From the NCBI RefSeq assembly GCF_009674535.1, contig NZ_WKJK01000002.1:434001-498000 (forward strand): a stretch of 64,000 bases of DNA. Direction: 5' to 3'. The DNA comes from Duganella guangzhouensis (GTDB taxonomy: Bacteria > Pseudomonadota > Gammaproteobacteria > Burkholderiales > Burkholderiaceae_D). The first letter of the stretch is position 1, and each line of letters begins with the position of its first letter. A program made the translations under genes and the position numbers. Below, one piece after another: positions 27,450 to 36,168 of this stretch. The notes below the pieces were generated by a model, which made no database searches, was not told the DNA's origin, and saw only the letters and a list, made by a program, of their open reading frames with translations.

Positions 27450-27524
27450 AACAACGGCTTTCGGATAGCGATAACCGATTCTGCCGCGGTACAGTGTGGG
27501 CGTCTGTCAGGCAGCGCACCCAGC

Positions 27525-27707
27525 TCAGCGCGGATCCACCACCTCCGCCATAAAGGCGATGTTATCGTCTTCCTCACGGTCGATATGCATGCGCTCCTCG
27601 CCGATCATCAGGAGCACGTCGACATCGACGGTGGCGGGTATGGAAGGCCCAGCTGGCCTGTTTTTTTTCTGACGCGGAGGCTCAGCGTTCTTTTTTCTGA
27701 TCGACAT
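27525..27707 (-). CDS. Small hypothetical protein (60 aa)
   Basis: The ATG is preceded by GGGGGAA at 5 bp, which supports translation. The product starts MSIRKKNAEPPRQKKNRPAG (very basic) and ends with an acidic part, VLLMIGEERMHIDREEDDN then IAFMAEVVDPR. There is no membrane segment. It lies 75 bp upstream of the repair operon on the same strand. I do not recognise a family; it could be a short regulator or an adaptor for the repair genes. Confidence 0.55.
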   Translation of the reverse strand: MSIRKKNAEPPRQKKNRPAGPSIPATVDVDVLLMIGEERMHIDREEDDNIAFMAEVVDPR

Positions 27708-27826
27708 ATTTCCCCCATTTCGGTGACACGCTGCCAACCAGAGTAGCGCGCGCGTCGTCCCAGCGCTATCGGATACGGCTTACAAACGGGGTAGGACAGG
27801 ATCGGAAAATCACTAGGAGCGCCACA

Positions 27827-28378
27827 ATGCGCTACCATATAGCCCCTCTGCGCACTTTTACAGCACTCCAGATCATGACATTCACCATCAGCGACACCGT
27901 CTACGGCACCGACAGCGCCGACGCCAAACACACCATGTATAACGACCTGCTGCCACAGCTGACCGGTCTGGTACATGGCGAAACCGACCTGATCGCCAAC
28001 ACCGCGAACTTCAGCTCGCTGGTGTTCAACAGCATGCCCGGTCTGAACTGGGCCGGTTTCTACTTCCTCAAAGGCGATGAGCTGGTACTGGGCCCCTTCC
28101 AGGGCAAGCCAGCCTGCATCCGCATCAAAAAAGGCCGTGGCGTTTGCGGCACCACCGTGGTTGAAGGCAAGGCCATCGTCGTGCCGGACGTGCACGCCTT
28201 CCCCGGCCACATCGCCTGCGACGTCAACTCGCGATCCGAGCTGGTGGTGCCGGTGCGCGGACCGGACGGCGCCATCATCGGCGTATTCGACCTCGACAGC
28301 CCACAGCCAAACCGCTTCGACGACGTCGACGCCGAAGGCATCACCGCCCTGCTCAAAGTACTCGAAGCGACGCTGTAA
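27827..28378 (+). CDS. msrC: Free methionine-R-sulfoxide reductase (GAF domain)
   Basis: This GAF-fold enzyme reduces free Met-R-sulfoxide. The core matches E. coli MsrC: LNWAGFYFLKGDELVLGPFQ, PACIRIKKGRGVCGTTVV, HAFPGHIACDVNSRSELVVP, and IIGVFDLDSP. All three family cysteines are present (ACIRI, GVCGT, IACDV). Two starts are possible: ATG 27827 with AGGAG upstream (183 aa), or ATG 27875 (MTFTISD, 167 aa), closer to the usual length but with a poorer ribosome site. A GTAGGAC word lies 36 bp upstream of the first ATG. The 92-bp palindrome begins 5 bp after the stop. Confidence 0.92.
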   Translation: MRYHIAPLRTFTALQIMTFTISDTVYGTDSADAKHTMYNDLLPQLTGLVHGETDLIANTANFSSLVFNSMPGLNWAGFYFLKGDELVLGPFQGKPACIRIKKGRGVCGTTVVEGKAIVVPDVHAFPGHIACDVNSRSELVVPVRGPDGAIIGVFDLDSPQPNRFDDVDAEGITALLKVLEATL

Positions 28379-28382
28379 TTGT

Positions 28383-28474
28383 ATCCGGGGTCAATCCTCC
28401 CAAAGCTACACGGGCTCTGCCGTAGCGTACGCTACGGCAGAGCCCGTGTAGCTTTGGGAGGATTGACCCCGGAT
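28383..28474. repeat. 92-bp perfect palindrome, REP-like element (copy 2)
   Basis: The 46-bp arms (28383-28428 and 28429-28474) are exactly complementary with no loop between them. The ends CCGGGGTCA and the inner word CTACACGGGCTC are shared with copy 1 at 16137-16217, while the rest differs. It starts 5 bp after the msrC stop and runs into the end of the convergent sigma-factor gene, whose last 13 codons and stop lie inside it. It is probably a mobile REP/MITE-like palindrome; as RNA it would form a very stable hairpin from either strand. Confidence 0.9.
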
Positions 28475-29730
28475 GCGCGGGCTTGCAGCAGTTGGCGCTC
28501 GCGCTCGTTGTTGGTGAGCGCGGCGGCGCGTTCGAATTCGATGCGGGCTTCGGTGTGACGGCCCAGCTTGGCCAGCAGGTCGCCGCGCACGCTGGGCAGC
28601 AGGTGATAGTTTTTTAACGCCGGCGCGTCCAGCAGGCTGTCGACCAGCTCCAGTCCGGCCTGCGGCCCGTAGGCCATCGATAACGCCACGGCCCGATTCA
28701 ATTCCACGATCGGTGACGGCGACAGCTGCGCCAGCGCGTCGTACAAGGCGGCGATGCGCTGCCAGTCGGTATCCTCGCCGCGCCGCGCCCTCGCGTGACA
28801 GGCTGCGATCGCGGCCTGTAGCGCATACGGTCCCAGGCCATCCAGCGCCATCTGTTCGGCGCGCGCCAGTGCTGCCAAGCCGCGCCGTATCAGCAGTTGA
28901 TCCCAGCGTGACCGGTCCTGATCCAGCAACAGAATCGGCTCGCCTTGCGGCCCCAGCCGCGCGCGGGCACGCGAGGATTGAATTTCCATCAGCGCCACCA
29001 GCCCATGCACCTCGGACTCCTGCGGCTGCAAACCGGCCAGCACGCGCCCCAGCCGCAGCGCTTCTTCGCACAGCGCCGGCCGCATCCAGTCGGCGCCGGC
29101 GCTGGCGGCATAGCCTTCGTTATAGATCAGGTAGATGACTTGCAGTACCGAGGCCAGCCGCTCGCCCAGCTCGTGCGCGCGCGGCGCCTCGAACGGCACT
29201 TGGGCTTCGGCCAGCGTGCGCTTGGCGCGCACGATGCGCTGCGCCACGGTCTTTTCCGGCACCAGGAAGGCGCGCGCGATTTCATCGGTGCTGAGCCCGC
29301 CCAGCATGCGCAAGGTCAGCGCCACCCTGCCATCGGTGGACAACACCGGATGACAGGCCACAAACACCAGCCGCAGCAAATCGTCGCCGATATCGTTTTC
29401 CAGCGCGTCGGCCACCGCCGCGTCGAGATCCGGCGCGGCATCCTGCAACTGCAGGTCGATTTCGTAGCTGAGTTCGGATTCTTTTTGCTGATGCAGCTGG
29501 CGCCGCCGCAGCGCATCCAGCGCGCGGTTTTTGGCGACCGTGGTCAGCCACGCGGCCGGCTGCTCCGGCACGCCGCTATCCGGCCAGCGCTCCAGCGCCA
29601 GCACCATGGCGTCCTGCGCCAGTTCTTCCGCCTGGCCAACGTCGCGCAGCATGCGCGCCAGCACGGCGATGATGCGGGCGGACTCCATCCGCCACACCGC
29701 CGCCACGATTTTGTGGACGTCAGCCGCCAC
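28432..29730 (-). CDS. ECF sigma factor of the DGPF-linked type (ECF42-like) with TPR C-terminal extension
   Basis: About 432 residues from the GTG at 29730, which overlaps the upstream YCII gene by 11 bp; the exact start is uncertain. Region 2 reads RDVGQAEELAQDAMVLALERW, region 4 reads GLSTDEIARAFLVPEKTVAQR. The long extension contains LGRVLAGLQPQESEVHGLVAL and a TPR-like end (YHLLPSVRGDLLAKLGRHTEA). ECF42 factors are known for this extension, for DGPF/YCII neighbours and for lacking an anti-sigma factor; none is seen here. The last 13 residues (SGVNPPKATRALP) and the stop codon are encoded by the palindromic repeat, so the native C-terminus was replaced. Confidence 0.9.
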   Translation of the reverse strand: MAADVHKIVAAVWRMESARIIAVLARMLRDVGQAEELAQDAMVLALERWPDSGVPEQPAAWLTTVAKNRALDALRRRQLHQQKESELSYEIDLQLQDAAPDLDAAVADALENDIGDDLLRLVFVACHPVLSTDGRVALTLRMLGGLSTDEIARAFLVPEKTVAQRIVRAKRTLAEAQVPFEAPRAHELGERLASVLQVIYLIYNEGYAASAGADWMRPALCEEALRLGRVLAGLQPQESEVHGLVALMEIQSSRARARLGPQGEPILLLDQDRSRWDQLLIRRGLAALARAEQMALDGLGPYALQAAIAACHARARRGEDTDWQRIAALYDALAQLSPSPIVELNRAVALSMAYGPQAGLELVDSLLDAPALKNYHLLPSVRGDLLAKLGRHTEARIEFERAAALTNNERERQLLQARASGVNPPKATRALP

Positions 29731-30532
29731 GGGCCGCTTTGCTGAAGGCGTTGCGCAAGCCCGCCTCCAGCATGTCGGCGCGCATCCGTTCTTCGGCCGC
29801 CACCATCTCCGGCGTGAATTCGGCATGCGCCTTGCGTTCGCACGCCTCGCGGATTTCCAGCGTCAGGTCGCCAGGCTGCGGATACGGATATGCCTTGGCC
29901 CAGGCGATGGCTTGCTCGCGCGAGGACGCCTGCAACATCCAGTAGCCAGCGATCAATTCCTTCACTTCGGTGAACGGGCCATCCACCACCGAGGTTTTCG
30001 AATTGGCGTAATGCACCCGCACCGCCGAGCCGGTGCCTTTCAAGCCTTCGCCGGCCAGCAGCACGCCCTGCTGCACGCCGGCCTCGTTGTGTTCATTCAT
30101 GACATCGATGACTTCCGGCGGCGGCACCGCGTCGGACTCGGTATCGCCGTCCGAGCGCAGGAACACCACGTAACGCGTCAGTTCTTCCTTGCGCTGCGGG
30201 ATGGTGCCGGCCGCCGTGCCGCGCTCGTCGAAGCCGACGCAGTTGCCGGGGCAGCCCGCATCGCGGATTTCATATACCGCGCCGCTGTCGAACAAGGGCC
30301 ACCAGCGCACCTGCTCGACGATGTCGTCGCGCGACGCGGCCTCCAGCAGCACAAAGCCGGCCACCAGCTCGCGCGGCGGGAATGGCCCACGCTGCTCGGT
30401 CCAGACACCGTCACGGCGCTGCAGCCGCACCGCTTCCACGCTCGGGCGCAGAAAGGTGCCCGGCTCCAGCGCCGGCGGTTGAACTCCTCGTTCCGTGCTC
30501 TGATTGGCGCGGCGCAGTACCATGAATTCCAT
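29720..30532 (-). CDS. Tandem YCII/DGPF-domain protein
   Basis: This 270-residue protein is made of two YCII-like ferredoxin-fold halves. The C-terminal half has the classical motif VVDGPFTEVKELIAGYWMLQ. The N-terminal half has a decayed version, TEQRGPFPPRELVAGFVLLE. Single-domain relatives are about 120-140 residues, so this is a fusion or duplication. It sits between a single-domain YCII gene and the sigma factor, which is the usual ECF42 setting. The biochemical role of DGPF proteins is not established. Confidence 0.88.
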   Translation of the reverse strand: MEFMVLRRANQSTERGVQPPALEPGTFLRPSVEAVRLQRRDGVWTEQRGPFPPRELVAGFVLLEAASRDDIVEQVRWWPLFDSGAVYEIRDAGCPGNCVGFDERGTAAGTIPQRKEELTRYVVFLRSDGDTESDAVPPPEVIDVMNEHNEAGVQQGVLLAGEGLKGTGSAVRVHYANSKTSVVDGPFTEVKELIAGYWMLQASSREQAIAWAKAYPYPQPGDLTLEIREACERKAHAEFTPEMVAAEERMRADMLEAGLRNAFSKAARGG

Positions 30533-30569
30533 TACATCGTGCTCCCGACTAGGCTGAGCCAGTAAGGTA

Positions 30570-30983
30570 TCACAAGCGCGCCCGCAAAGCCTCTTCCTGG
30601 GCCACCAATTCCGCTGTCGCCACCTCGCCGAAGTCGCTCATTTCATACACCTGGCGGATTTCGATCTCGGATGGCACGTCGAACGGGTTCGGGCAGCGCC
30701 GCATCCACTCGATCGCCTCTTCCTTCGAGGCCACCTGAATCAGCCAGAAACCGGCGATCAACTCCTTGGTTTCGGCAAACGGCCCGTCGATCACCGTGCG
30801 GCTGGCGCCGTCGTAACGGATGCGCGCGCCTTTCGCACTTGGATGCAGCCCCTCGCCGGCCAGCAGCACGCCGGCGTTGACCAGCTCCTCGTTGAACTTG
30901 CCCATCGCCGTCAGCAGTTCGGTGCTGGGCATCTTGCCGGCTTCGGAGTCGGCGGTGGCTTTGACTATCACCATGAATCGCAT
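30570..30983 (-). CDS. YCII/DGPF-domain protein, single domain
   Basis: This 137-residue YciI-like protein starts MRFMVIVKATADSEAGKMPS and carries the motif VIDGPFAETKELIAGFWLIQ. The fold is a small ferredoxin-like dimer, and enzymatic activity is unproven. It lies 9 bp after the VOC gene and 37 bp before the tandem YCII gene, all on the strand of the ECF sigma factor, forming one operon. Confidence 0.92.
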   Translation of the reverse strand: MRFMVIVKATADSEAGKMPSTELLTAMGKFNEELVNAGVLLAGEGLHPSAKGARIRYDGASRTVIDGPFAETKELIAGFWLIQVASKEEAIEWMRRCPNPFDVPSEIEIRQVYEMSDFGEVATAELVAQEEALRARL

Positions 30984-30992
30984 GCTGGCTCC

Positions 30993-31463
30993 TTATTGGC
31001 AATCGGATTGTTGCTGCATCGCCGCCATCATTTCTTCCGGCGTCAGATCCTTGATATGGGTGGCGATCGACCAGTGATGCCCGAACGGATCGGTCACCTG
31101 GGCGTAGCGGTCGCCCCAGAACATGTCGGCCGGCGGCATCCGCACCGAGGCGCCGGCATCCACCGCCTGCTGGAAGGCGGCGTCGGTATCGAGCACATAC
31201 AGATGCAGCGTGACCGGACTGCCTTTCAGCGCCTTCGGCCCCAGCCCGCCGTACTCCGGAAAGTCGTCGGCCAGCATGATGGTCGAATCGCCAATCTTGA
31301 TGCCGGCGTGCATGACGCGGCCGTTCGGACCGGGCAGCCGCATCAGTTCGACGGCGTTGAAGGCTTTTTTGTAAAATTCGATGGCCGCCGCCGCGCCCTC
31401 GCAAACCAGGTGCGGGGTGACGGTGTGCATATCTTCAGGGATGGGTTGAACTTTGGCATTCAT
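30993..31463 (-). CDS. VOC-family (glyoxalase/PhnB-like) protein
   Basis: This 156-residue protein is of the vicinal oxygen chelate superfamily and resembles PhnB. Typical blocks are TPHLVCEGAAAAIEFYKKAF, GRVMHAGIKIGDSTIMLADD, VDAGASVRMPPADMFWGDRY, and VTDPFGHHWSIATHIKDLTP. It is the first gene of the operon that ends with the ECF42-type sigma factor. The substrate is unknown; such proteins often detoxify or bind small molecules. Confidence 0.9.
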   Translation of the reverse strand: MNAKVQPIPEDMHTVTPHLVCEGAAAAIEFYKKAFNAVELMRLPGPNGRVMHAGIKIGDSTIMLADDFPEYGGLGPKALKGSPVTLHLYVLDTDAAFQQAVDAGASVRMPPADMFWGDRYAQVTDPFGHHWSIATHIKDLTPEEMMAAMQQQSDCQ

Positions 31464-31796
31464 GCTAATCTCCTCAGCTGTGTGGTGGTAGAACCGAGTG
31501 CTTTGTCACTCTACCTCTACGACGTGGCAGCACCTCAGAAATCGACACGCATTTCAAAAAAAATATCAGTTCTGCGGCCTCCGATACACAGTGATACATT
31601 GCAGAAACAATTCTTAAGTCAACTATAACCGTTATGACGATAGAATTATTCACTAATGTAGCAATCTGCTGCGCCACAACATCGCTGACCGACGGCATTC
31701 ATTAGCCAGCTTCATAAGGTCATGCGATTCCGCCGCATTAATCAAAATGCTGCACCGCGCTATATTGTCCGGTCAGTCAGTCCTGGGGGTAACTTT
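31464..31796. other. 333-bp divergent intergenic region between VOC and RND operons
   Basis: This region must hold the promoters of two divergent operons. Toward the RND genes there is a TATATT element (31761-31766), followed by the repeated words in CCGGTCAGTCAG (31769-31780) and a GGGGG ribosome site before the GTG start. The GTCAGTCA repeat may be part of an operator, but no regulator gene adjoins. No gene, tRNA or terminator was recognised here. Confidence 0.5.
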
Positions 31797-34700
31797 GTGT
31801 TAGTTGAAATCGTCCGCGTGGCGCTCCGGCGTCCCTATACATTTGTGGTCATGGCGTTGCTGCTATTGATCATCGGTCCGCTGTCGGCCCTGCGCACGCC
31901 GACCGACATCTTCCCGGATATTAAAATTCCGGTGATCGCCGTGGCCTGGCAGTACACCGGCCAGCCGCCCGACCAGATGGCCGGCCGCGTCTCGACGCTG
32001 TTCCAGCGCGCGCTGACCACCACGGTCAACGACATCGAGCACATCGAGGCCAACACCCTCACCGGTGTCAGCATCGTCAAGATCTTCTTCCAGCCGGGCG
32101 TCAACGTGGCGGTGGCCAATGCCCAGGTGACGGCGATCTCGCAGGCGCTGCTGAAGCAGATGCCAGCCGGTATTACGCCGCCGCTGATCATCAACTACAA
32201 CGCCGCCACCGTGCCTATCCTCCAGGTAGCACTGTCCGGCAAGGGCCTGACCGAACAGCAGTTGTCCGACCTTGGCACCAACACCGTGCGTACGCCGCTG
32301 GTCAGCGTACCGGGCGCGGCGATTCCGCTGCCCTACGGCGGCAAGCAGCGCCAGGTGCAGATTGACGTCGATCCGGCGCTGCTGCAAGCACGCGGCCTGT
32401 CGGCGCAGGACATCGCCAACGCGCTGGCGGCGCAAAACGTGCTGACCCCGGTCGGTACGCAGAAAATCGATTCGCTCGAATACACCATCCAGCTCAACAG
32501 CGCACCATCGGCCATCGCCGACCTGGCGCGCCTGCCGGTCAAAGTGGTCAATGGCGCCACCATCTACCTCGGCGACATCGCCAACGTCCACGACGGCAAC
32601 GCGCCGCAGACCAACGTGGTGCACGTCGACGGCAGCCGCTCGGTGCTGATGTCGGTGCTGAAAAACGGCTCGACCTCGACGCTGGCGATTGTCGACGGCA
32701 TCCGCAACAAGATCGACACGCTGAAGGCCGGCTGGCCGGATGCGCTGAAAGTCACGCCGATCAACGACCAGTCGGTATTCGTGCGCGCCGCGATTAAAGG
32801 CGTGGCGTCGGAAGGCGTGATCGCCGCCGCGCTGACCAGCCTGATGATCCTGCTGTTCCTCGGCAGCTGGCGCTCGACCATTATTATTGCGGTGTCGATT
32901 CCGCTGTCGATTCTGGGCTCGATCATCGCGCTGTCGGCGATCGGCGAGTCGCTCAACCTGATGACCCTGGGCGGCCTGGCGCTGGCCGTGGGTATTCTGG
33001 TCGACGATGCCACCGTGACCATCGAAAACATCAACTGGCACCTGGAACATGGCAAGTCGGTGGAAAACGCCATCATGGACGGCGCCGCGCAGATCGCCAC
33101 CCCGGCCTTCGTCTCGCTGCTGTGTATCTGTATCGTGTTCGTGCCGATGTTCTTCCTGGACGGCGTATCGCGCTTCCTGTTCGTGCCGATGGCCGAGGCG
33201 GTGATCTTCGCCATGATCTTCTCGTTCCTGCTGTCGCGTACGCTGGTGCCGACCATGGCCAACTACCTGCTGAAACCGCACGACACCGGCGAGGGCCATG
33301 CCCACGGTCACGGCGGCGCGGCCACGCTGCCGCCATCGCGCAATCCGCTGGTCAACTTCCAGCGCGCCTTCGAAGCCCGCTTCGAGCGCCTGCGCGCCGG
33401 CTACTACGGCATCCTGGAGTCGGCGGTGCTCAACCGCAAGACCTTCATCATCGGCTTCATGGTGGTGGTGCTGGCCTCGTTCTCGCTGGTGCCTTTCCTG
33501 GGCAGTAACTTCTTCCCGTCGGTTGACGCCGGCCAGGTACTGATCCACGTGCGCGCGCCGATCGGCACCCGCATCGAGGAAACCGCCGCCCGCTTCGCCA
33601 AAATCGAGCAAGCCATCCGCCGCGTGATTCCGGCCAACGAAATCGTCACCATGACCGACAATATCGGCGTGCCGGCCAGCTCGATCAACATCACGTACAA
33701 CAATACCGGCATGATCGGCAGCCAGGACGGCGACTTCCAGATCGCCCTGGGCGAAGAGCACGCGCCAACCGCCGAATATGTGCGCAAGCTGCGCAAGGTG
33801 CTGCCGGAAGAATTCCCGGACACCACCTTCTCGTTCCCGCCAGCCGACATCGTTGGCCAGATCCTGAACTTCGGCGCCCCCGCGCCGATTGACATCCAGA
33901 TCCGCGGCGCCAAGATCGATGACAACTATGTTTACGCCGACAAGCTGCTGAAACGCATCCGCGCCATTCCGGGCGTGGCCGATGCCCGTATCCAGCAGTC
34001 GAACAAGGCACCGGTGTTCAACGTCGACGTTGACCGCACCCAGGCGCAGCAACTGGGCCTGAACACGCGCGACATCACCAACAGCATGGTGGTCAACCTG
34101 GCCGGTTCGTCGCAGGTGGCGCCAACCTTCTGGCTGAACCCGGCCAACGGCGTCAGCTACCCGATCGTCATGCAGACCCCGCAGCCGACCCTGGATTCGC
34201 TGTCGTCGCTGGCCAACCTGCCGGTCGGTAACGGCACCACCACCGGCACCGCCACCCTGGGCGGCGTCGCCAAGTTCCAGCGCGCCACCCAGTCGGCCGT
34301 GGTGAGCCAATATGACATCGCGCCAATGGTGCAGATCTACGCCACCACCCAGGACCGCGACCTCGGCGCCGTCGCCAAGGACATCAACAAGGTACTGGAA
34401 GAAACCAAGGCCGAGCTGCCGAAGGGCTCGTCGGCGCAGATGCTGGGCCAGGTGAAAACCATGGACCGCGCCTTCGCCGGCCTGCTGTTCGGCCTGCTGG
34501 GCGCCGTGGTGCTGATTTACTTCCTGATCGTGGTTAACTTCCAGTCGTGGCTGGACCCGGCGGTGATCGTGTCGGCACTGCCGGCCGCGCTGGCCGGCAT
34601 CGTCTGGATGCTGTTTGCCACCAACACCACACTGTCGGTACCGGCCCTGACCGGCGCCATCATGTGCATGGGCGTGGCCACCGCCAACTCGGTGCTGGTG

Positions 34701-35018
34701 ATCTCGTTTGCGCGGGAACGCCTGGACGAACTGGGCGACGCCACCAAGGCCGCGCTGGAAGCCGGCTCGGTCCGCTTCCGTCCTGTGCTGATGACCGCGC
34801 TGTCGATGATTATCGGCATGCTGCCGATGGCACTCGGCCTGGGCGACGGCGGCGAGCAAAACGCGCCGCTGGGCCGCGCCGTGATCGGCGGCCTGATCTT
34901 CGCCACCACGGCCACGCTGCTGTTCGTGCCGGTGGTGTTCAGCCTCGTCCACAAAAAACATGCGCCTAAAATCCAATCCAACGACCAACCTATCTCCGGA
35001 GCACCTGTCCATGTCTAA
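31797..35018 (+). CDS. RND multidrug efflux transporter, inner-membrane subunit
   Basis: The GTG at 31797 with GGGGG upstream gives about 1073 residues; the frame stays open back to an ATG at 31722, which would prefix a non-helical tail. Twelve membrane helices are expected. Helix 1 is RRPYTFVVMALLLLIIG, and the proton-relay Asp pair is in helix 4 (LALAVGILVDDATVTIENI). Two large periplasmic loops follow helices 1 and 7. It pumps substrates from periplasm or inner leaflet through MFP and outer-membrane partners encoded directly downstream. A His-rich patch (GEGHAHGHGG) follows helix 6; metal binding there is only a possibility. Confidence 0.94.
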   Translation: MLVEIVRVALRRPYTFVVMALLLLIIGPLSALRTPTDIFPDIKIPVIAVAWQYTGQPPDQMAGRVSTLFQRALTTTVNDIEHIEANTLTGVSIVKIFFQPGVNVAVANAQVTAISQALLKQMPAGITPPLIINYNAATVPILQVALSGKGLTEQQLSDLGTNTVRTPLVSVPGAAIPLPYGGKQRQVQIDVDPALLQARGLSAQDIANALAAQNVLTPVGTQKIDSLEYTIQLNSAPSAIADLARLPVKVVNGATIYLGDIANVHDGNAPQTNVVHVDGSRSVLMSVLKNGSTSTLAIVDGIRNKIDTLKAGWPDALKVTPINDQSVFVRAAIKGVASEGVIAAALTSLMILLFLGSWRSTIIIAVSIPLSILGSIIALSAIGESLNLMTLGGLALAVGILVDDATVTIENINWHLEHGKSVENAIMDGAAQIATPAFVSLLCICIVFVPMFFLDGVSRFLFVPMAEAVIFAMIFSFLLSRTLVPTMANYLLKPHDTGEGHAHGHGGAATLPPSRNPLVNFQRAFEARFERLRAGYYGILESAVLNRKTFIIGFMVVVLASFSLVPFLGSNFFPSVDAGQVLIHVRAPIGTRIEETAARFAKIEQAIRRVIPANEIVTMTDNIGVPASSINITYNNTGMIGSQDGDFQIALGEEHAPTAEYVRKLRKVLPEEFPDTTFSFPPADIVGQILNFGAPAPIDIQIRGAKIDDNYVYADKLLKRIRAIPGVADARIQQSNKAPVFNVDVDRTQAQQLGLNTRDITNSMVVNLAGSSQVAPTFWLNPANGVSYPIVMQTPQPTLDSLSSLANLPVGNGTTTGTATLGGVAKFQRATQSAVVSQYDIAPMVQIYATTQDRDLGAVAKDINKVLEETKAELPKGSSAQMLGQVKTMDRAFAGLLFGLLGAVVLIYFLIVVNFQSWLDPAVIVSALPAALAGIVWMLFATNTTLSVPALTGAIMCMGVATANSVLVISFARERLDELGDATKAALEAGSVRFRPVLMTALSMIIGMLPMALGLGDGGEQNAPLGRAVIGGLIFATTATLLFVPVVFSLVHKKHAPKIQSNDQPISGAPVHV

Positions 35019-36168
35019 TCCATCTCGCACGGGTCACAAGCCACTGGCCCTGGGTCTGATCGTCGTCGCCGCCGCGCTGGTGGCCGCCGGCGTACTGAGC
35101 CGCCGCTCGCAAGCCGAACAAGTCAAGGAAGCCAGCACCCCGGTGGTGCCGACCGTCAGCATCCTGGCCGCCACCCAAATCACCGGCGCGCCGCTGGAAC
35201 TGTCGGCGCGCATCGAACCGTGGCAGCGCGCGCCGATCTATGCCCGCGTCAGCGGTTACCTGAAAAGCTGGAGCGTCGACATCGGCGCCCAGGTTAAAAA
35301 TGGCCAAACCCTGGCCGACATTGAAACGCCCGACCTCGACCAGCAACTGCTGCAAGCCAAGGCCGAGCTGGCCACGTCGCGCAGCAATCTGACGCTGGCC
35401 ACCAGCACCGCCAAGCGCTGGCAGGGTCTGCTGCAGGCGGACGCGGTGTCGCATCAGGAAGCCGATGAAAAAGCCGGCGACCTGGCGGCCAAGCAATCGG
35501 CCGTCAGCGCCATGCAGGCCAATGTCGACCGGGTGCAGGCGCTGCAGCGCTACACCCGCCTGGTGGCGCCGTTCGACGGCGTGATCACCGCCCGCAACAC
35601 CGACGTCGGCGCGCTGATCAACGTCGGCGGCGCACCGGGTTCGGAACTGTTCGTGGTGTCCGACATCAGCCGCTTGCGCGTGTATGTCAACGTGCCGCAG
35701 CGCCAGGTGGCTGCGATCAAGGTCGGCGACAAGGCCGAGTTGAGCGTGCCTGAGCGTCCGGGCAAAGTGTTCACCGCCACCGTGCAATCGCTGTCGCAGT
35801 CGATCAACGCCAGCTCCGGCGCCATGCTGGTGCAGCTGACCGTGCAGAACGACAGCCGCGAGCTGCTGCCAGGCGGCTACGCGTCGATCCACTTCGACGC
35901 GCCGCTGGCCAGCGCCGCGCTCAGCATTCCACCGAGCGCGCTGATCTTCAACAAGGCTGGCACCCAAGTGGCCACGCTGGGCAAGGATAACCGCGTGGTG
36001 GTCAAGCCGATCACCGTCGGCCGCGACCTCGGCAACGTGGTCGAAGTCGCTTCCGGCATCGACCGCAACGACCAGGTGATCGCCAATCCACCGGATGGCG
36101 TCAGCACCGGCGACCAGGTCAAGGTTGCCGCCGCCAATGCCAATAACAACGCCAAGGCCAAGCTGTGA
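35011..36168 (+). CDS. RND efflux periplasmic adaptor (membrane fusion protein)
   Basis: The start ATG overlaps the RND gene by 8 bp and gives 385 residues. One N-terminal membrane anchor (LALGLIVVAAALVAAGVL) is followed by split lipoyl halves (YARVSGYLKSWSVDIGAQVK and RLVAPFDGVITARNTDVGAL), an alpha-helical hairpin between them, a beta-barrel (RLRVYVNVPQRQVAAIKVGD) and a membrane-proximal domain. It bridges the inner-membrane pump and the outer-membrane channel. It ends in an Asn/Lys-rich tail. Confidence 0.94.
   Translation: MSNPSRTGHKPLALGLIVVAAALVAAGVLSRRSQAEQVKEASTPVVPTVSILAATQITGAPLELSARIEPWQRAPIYARVSGYLKSWSVDIGAQVKNGQTLADIETPDLDQQLLQAKAELATSRSNLTLATSTAKRWQGLLQADAVSHQEADEKAGDLAAKQSAVSAMQANVDRVQALQRYTRLVAPFDGVITARNTDVGALINVGGAPGSELFVVSDISRLRVYVNVPQRQVAAIKVGDKAELSVPERPGKVFTATVQSLSQSINASSGAMLVQLTVQNDSRELLPGGYASIHFDAPLASAALSIPPSALIFNKAGTQVATLGKDNRVVVKPITVGRDLGNVVEVASGIDRNDQVIANPPDGVSTGDQVKVAAANANNNAKAKL

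Noticed and set aside
31863..35030. 1055-codon open frame opposite the RND transporter
   Set aside because: His/Arg/Gln-rich shadow frame antisense to a clear RND gene. It has no recognisable motif.
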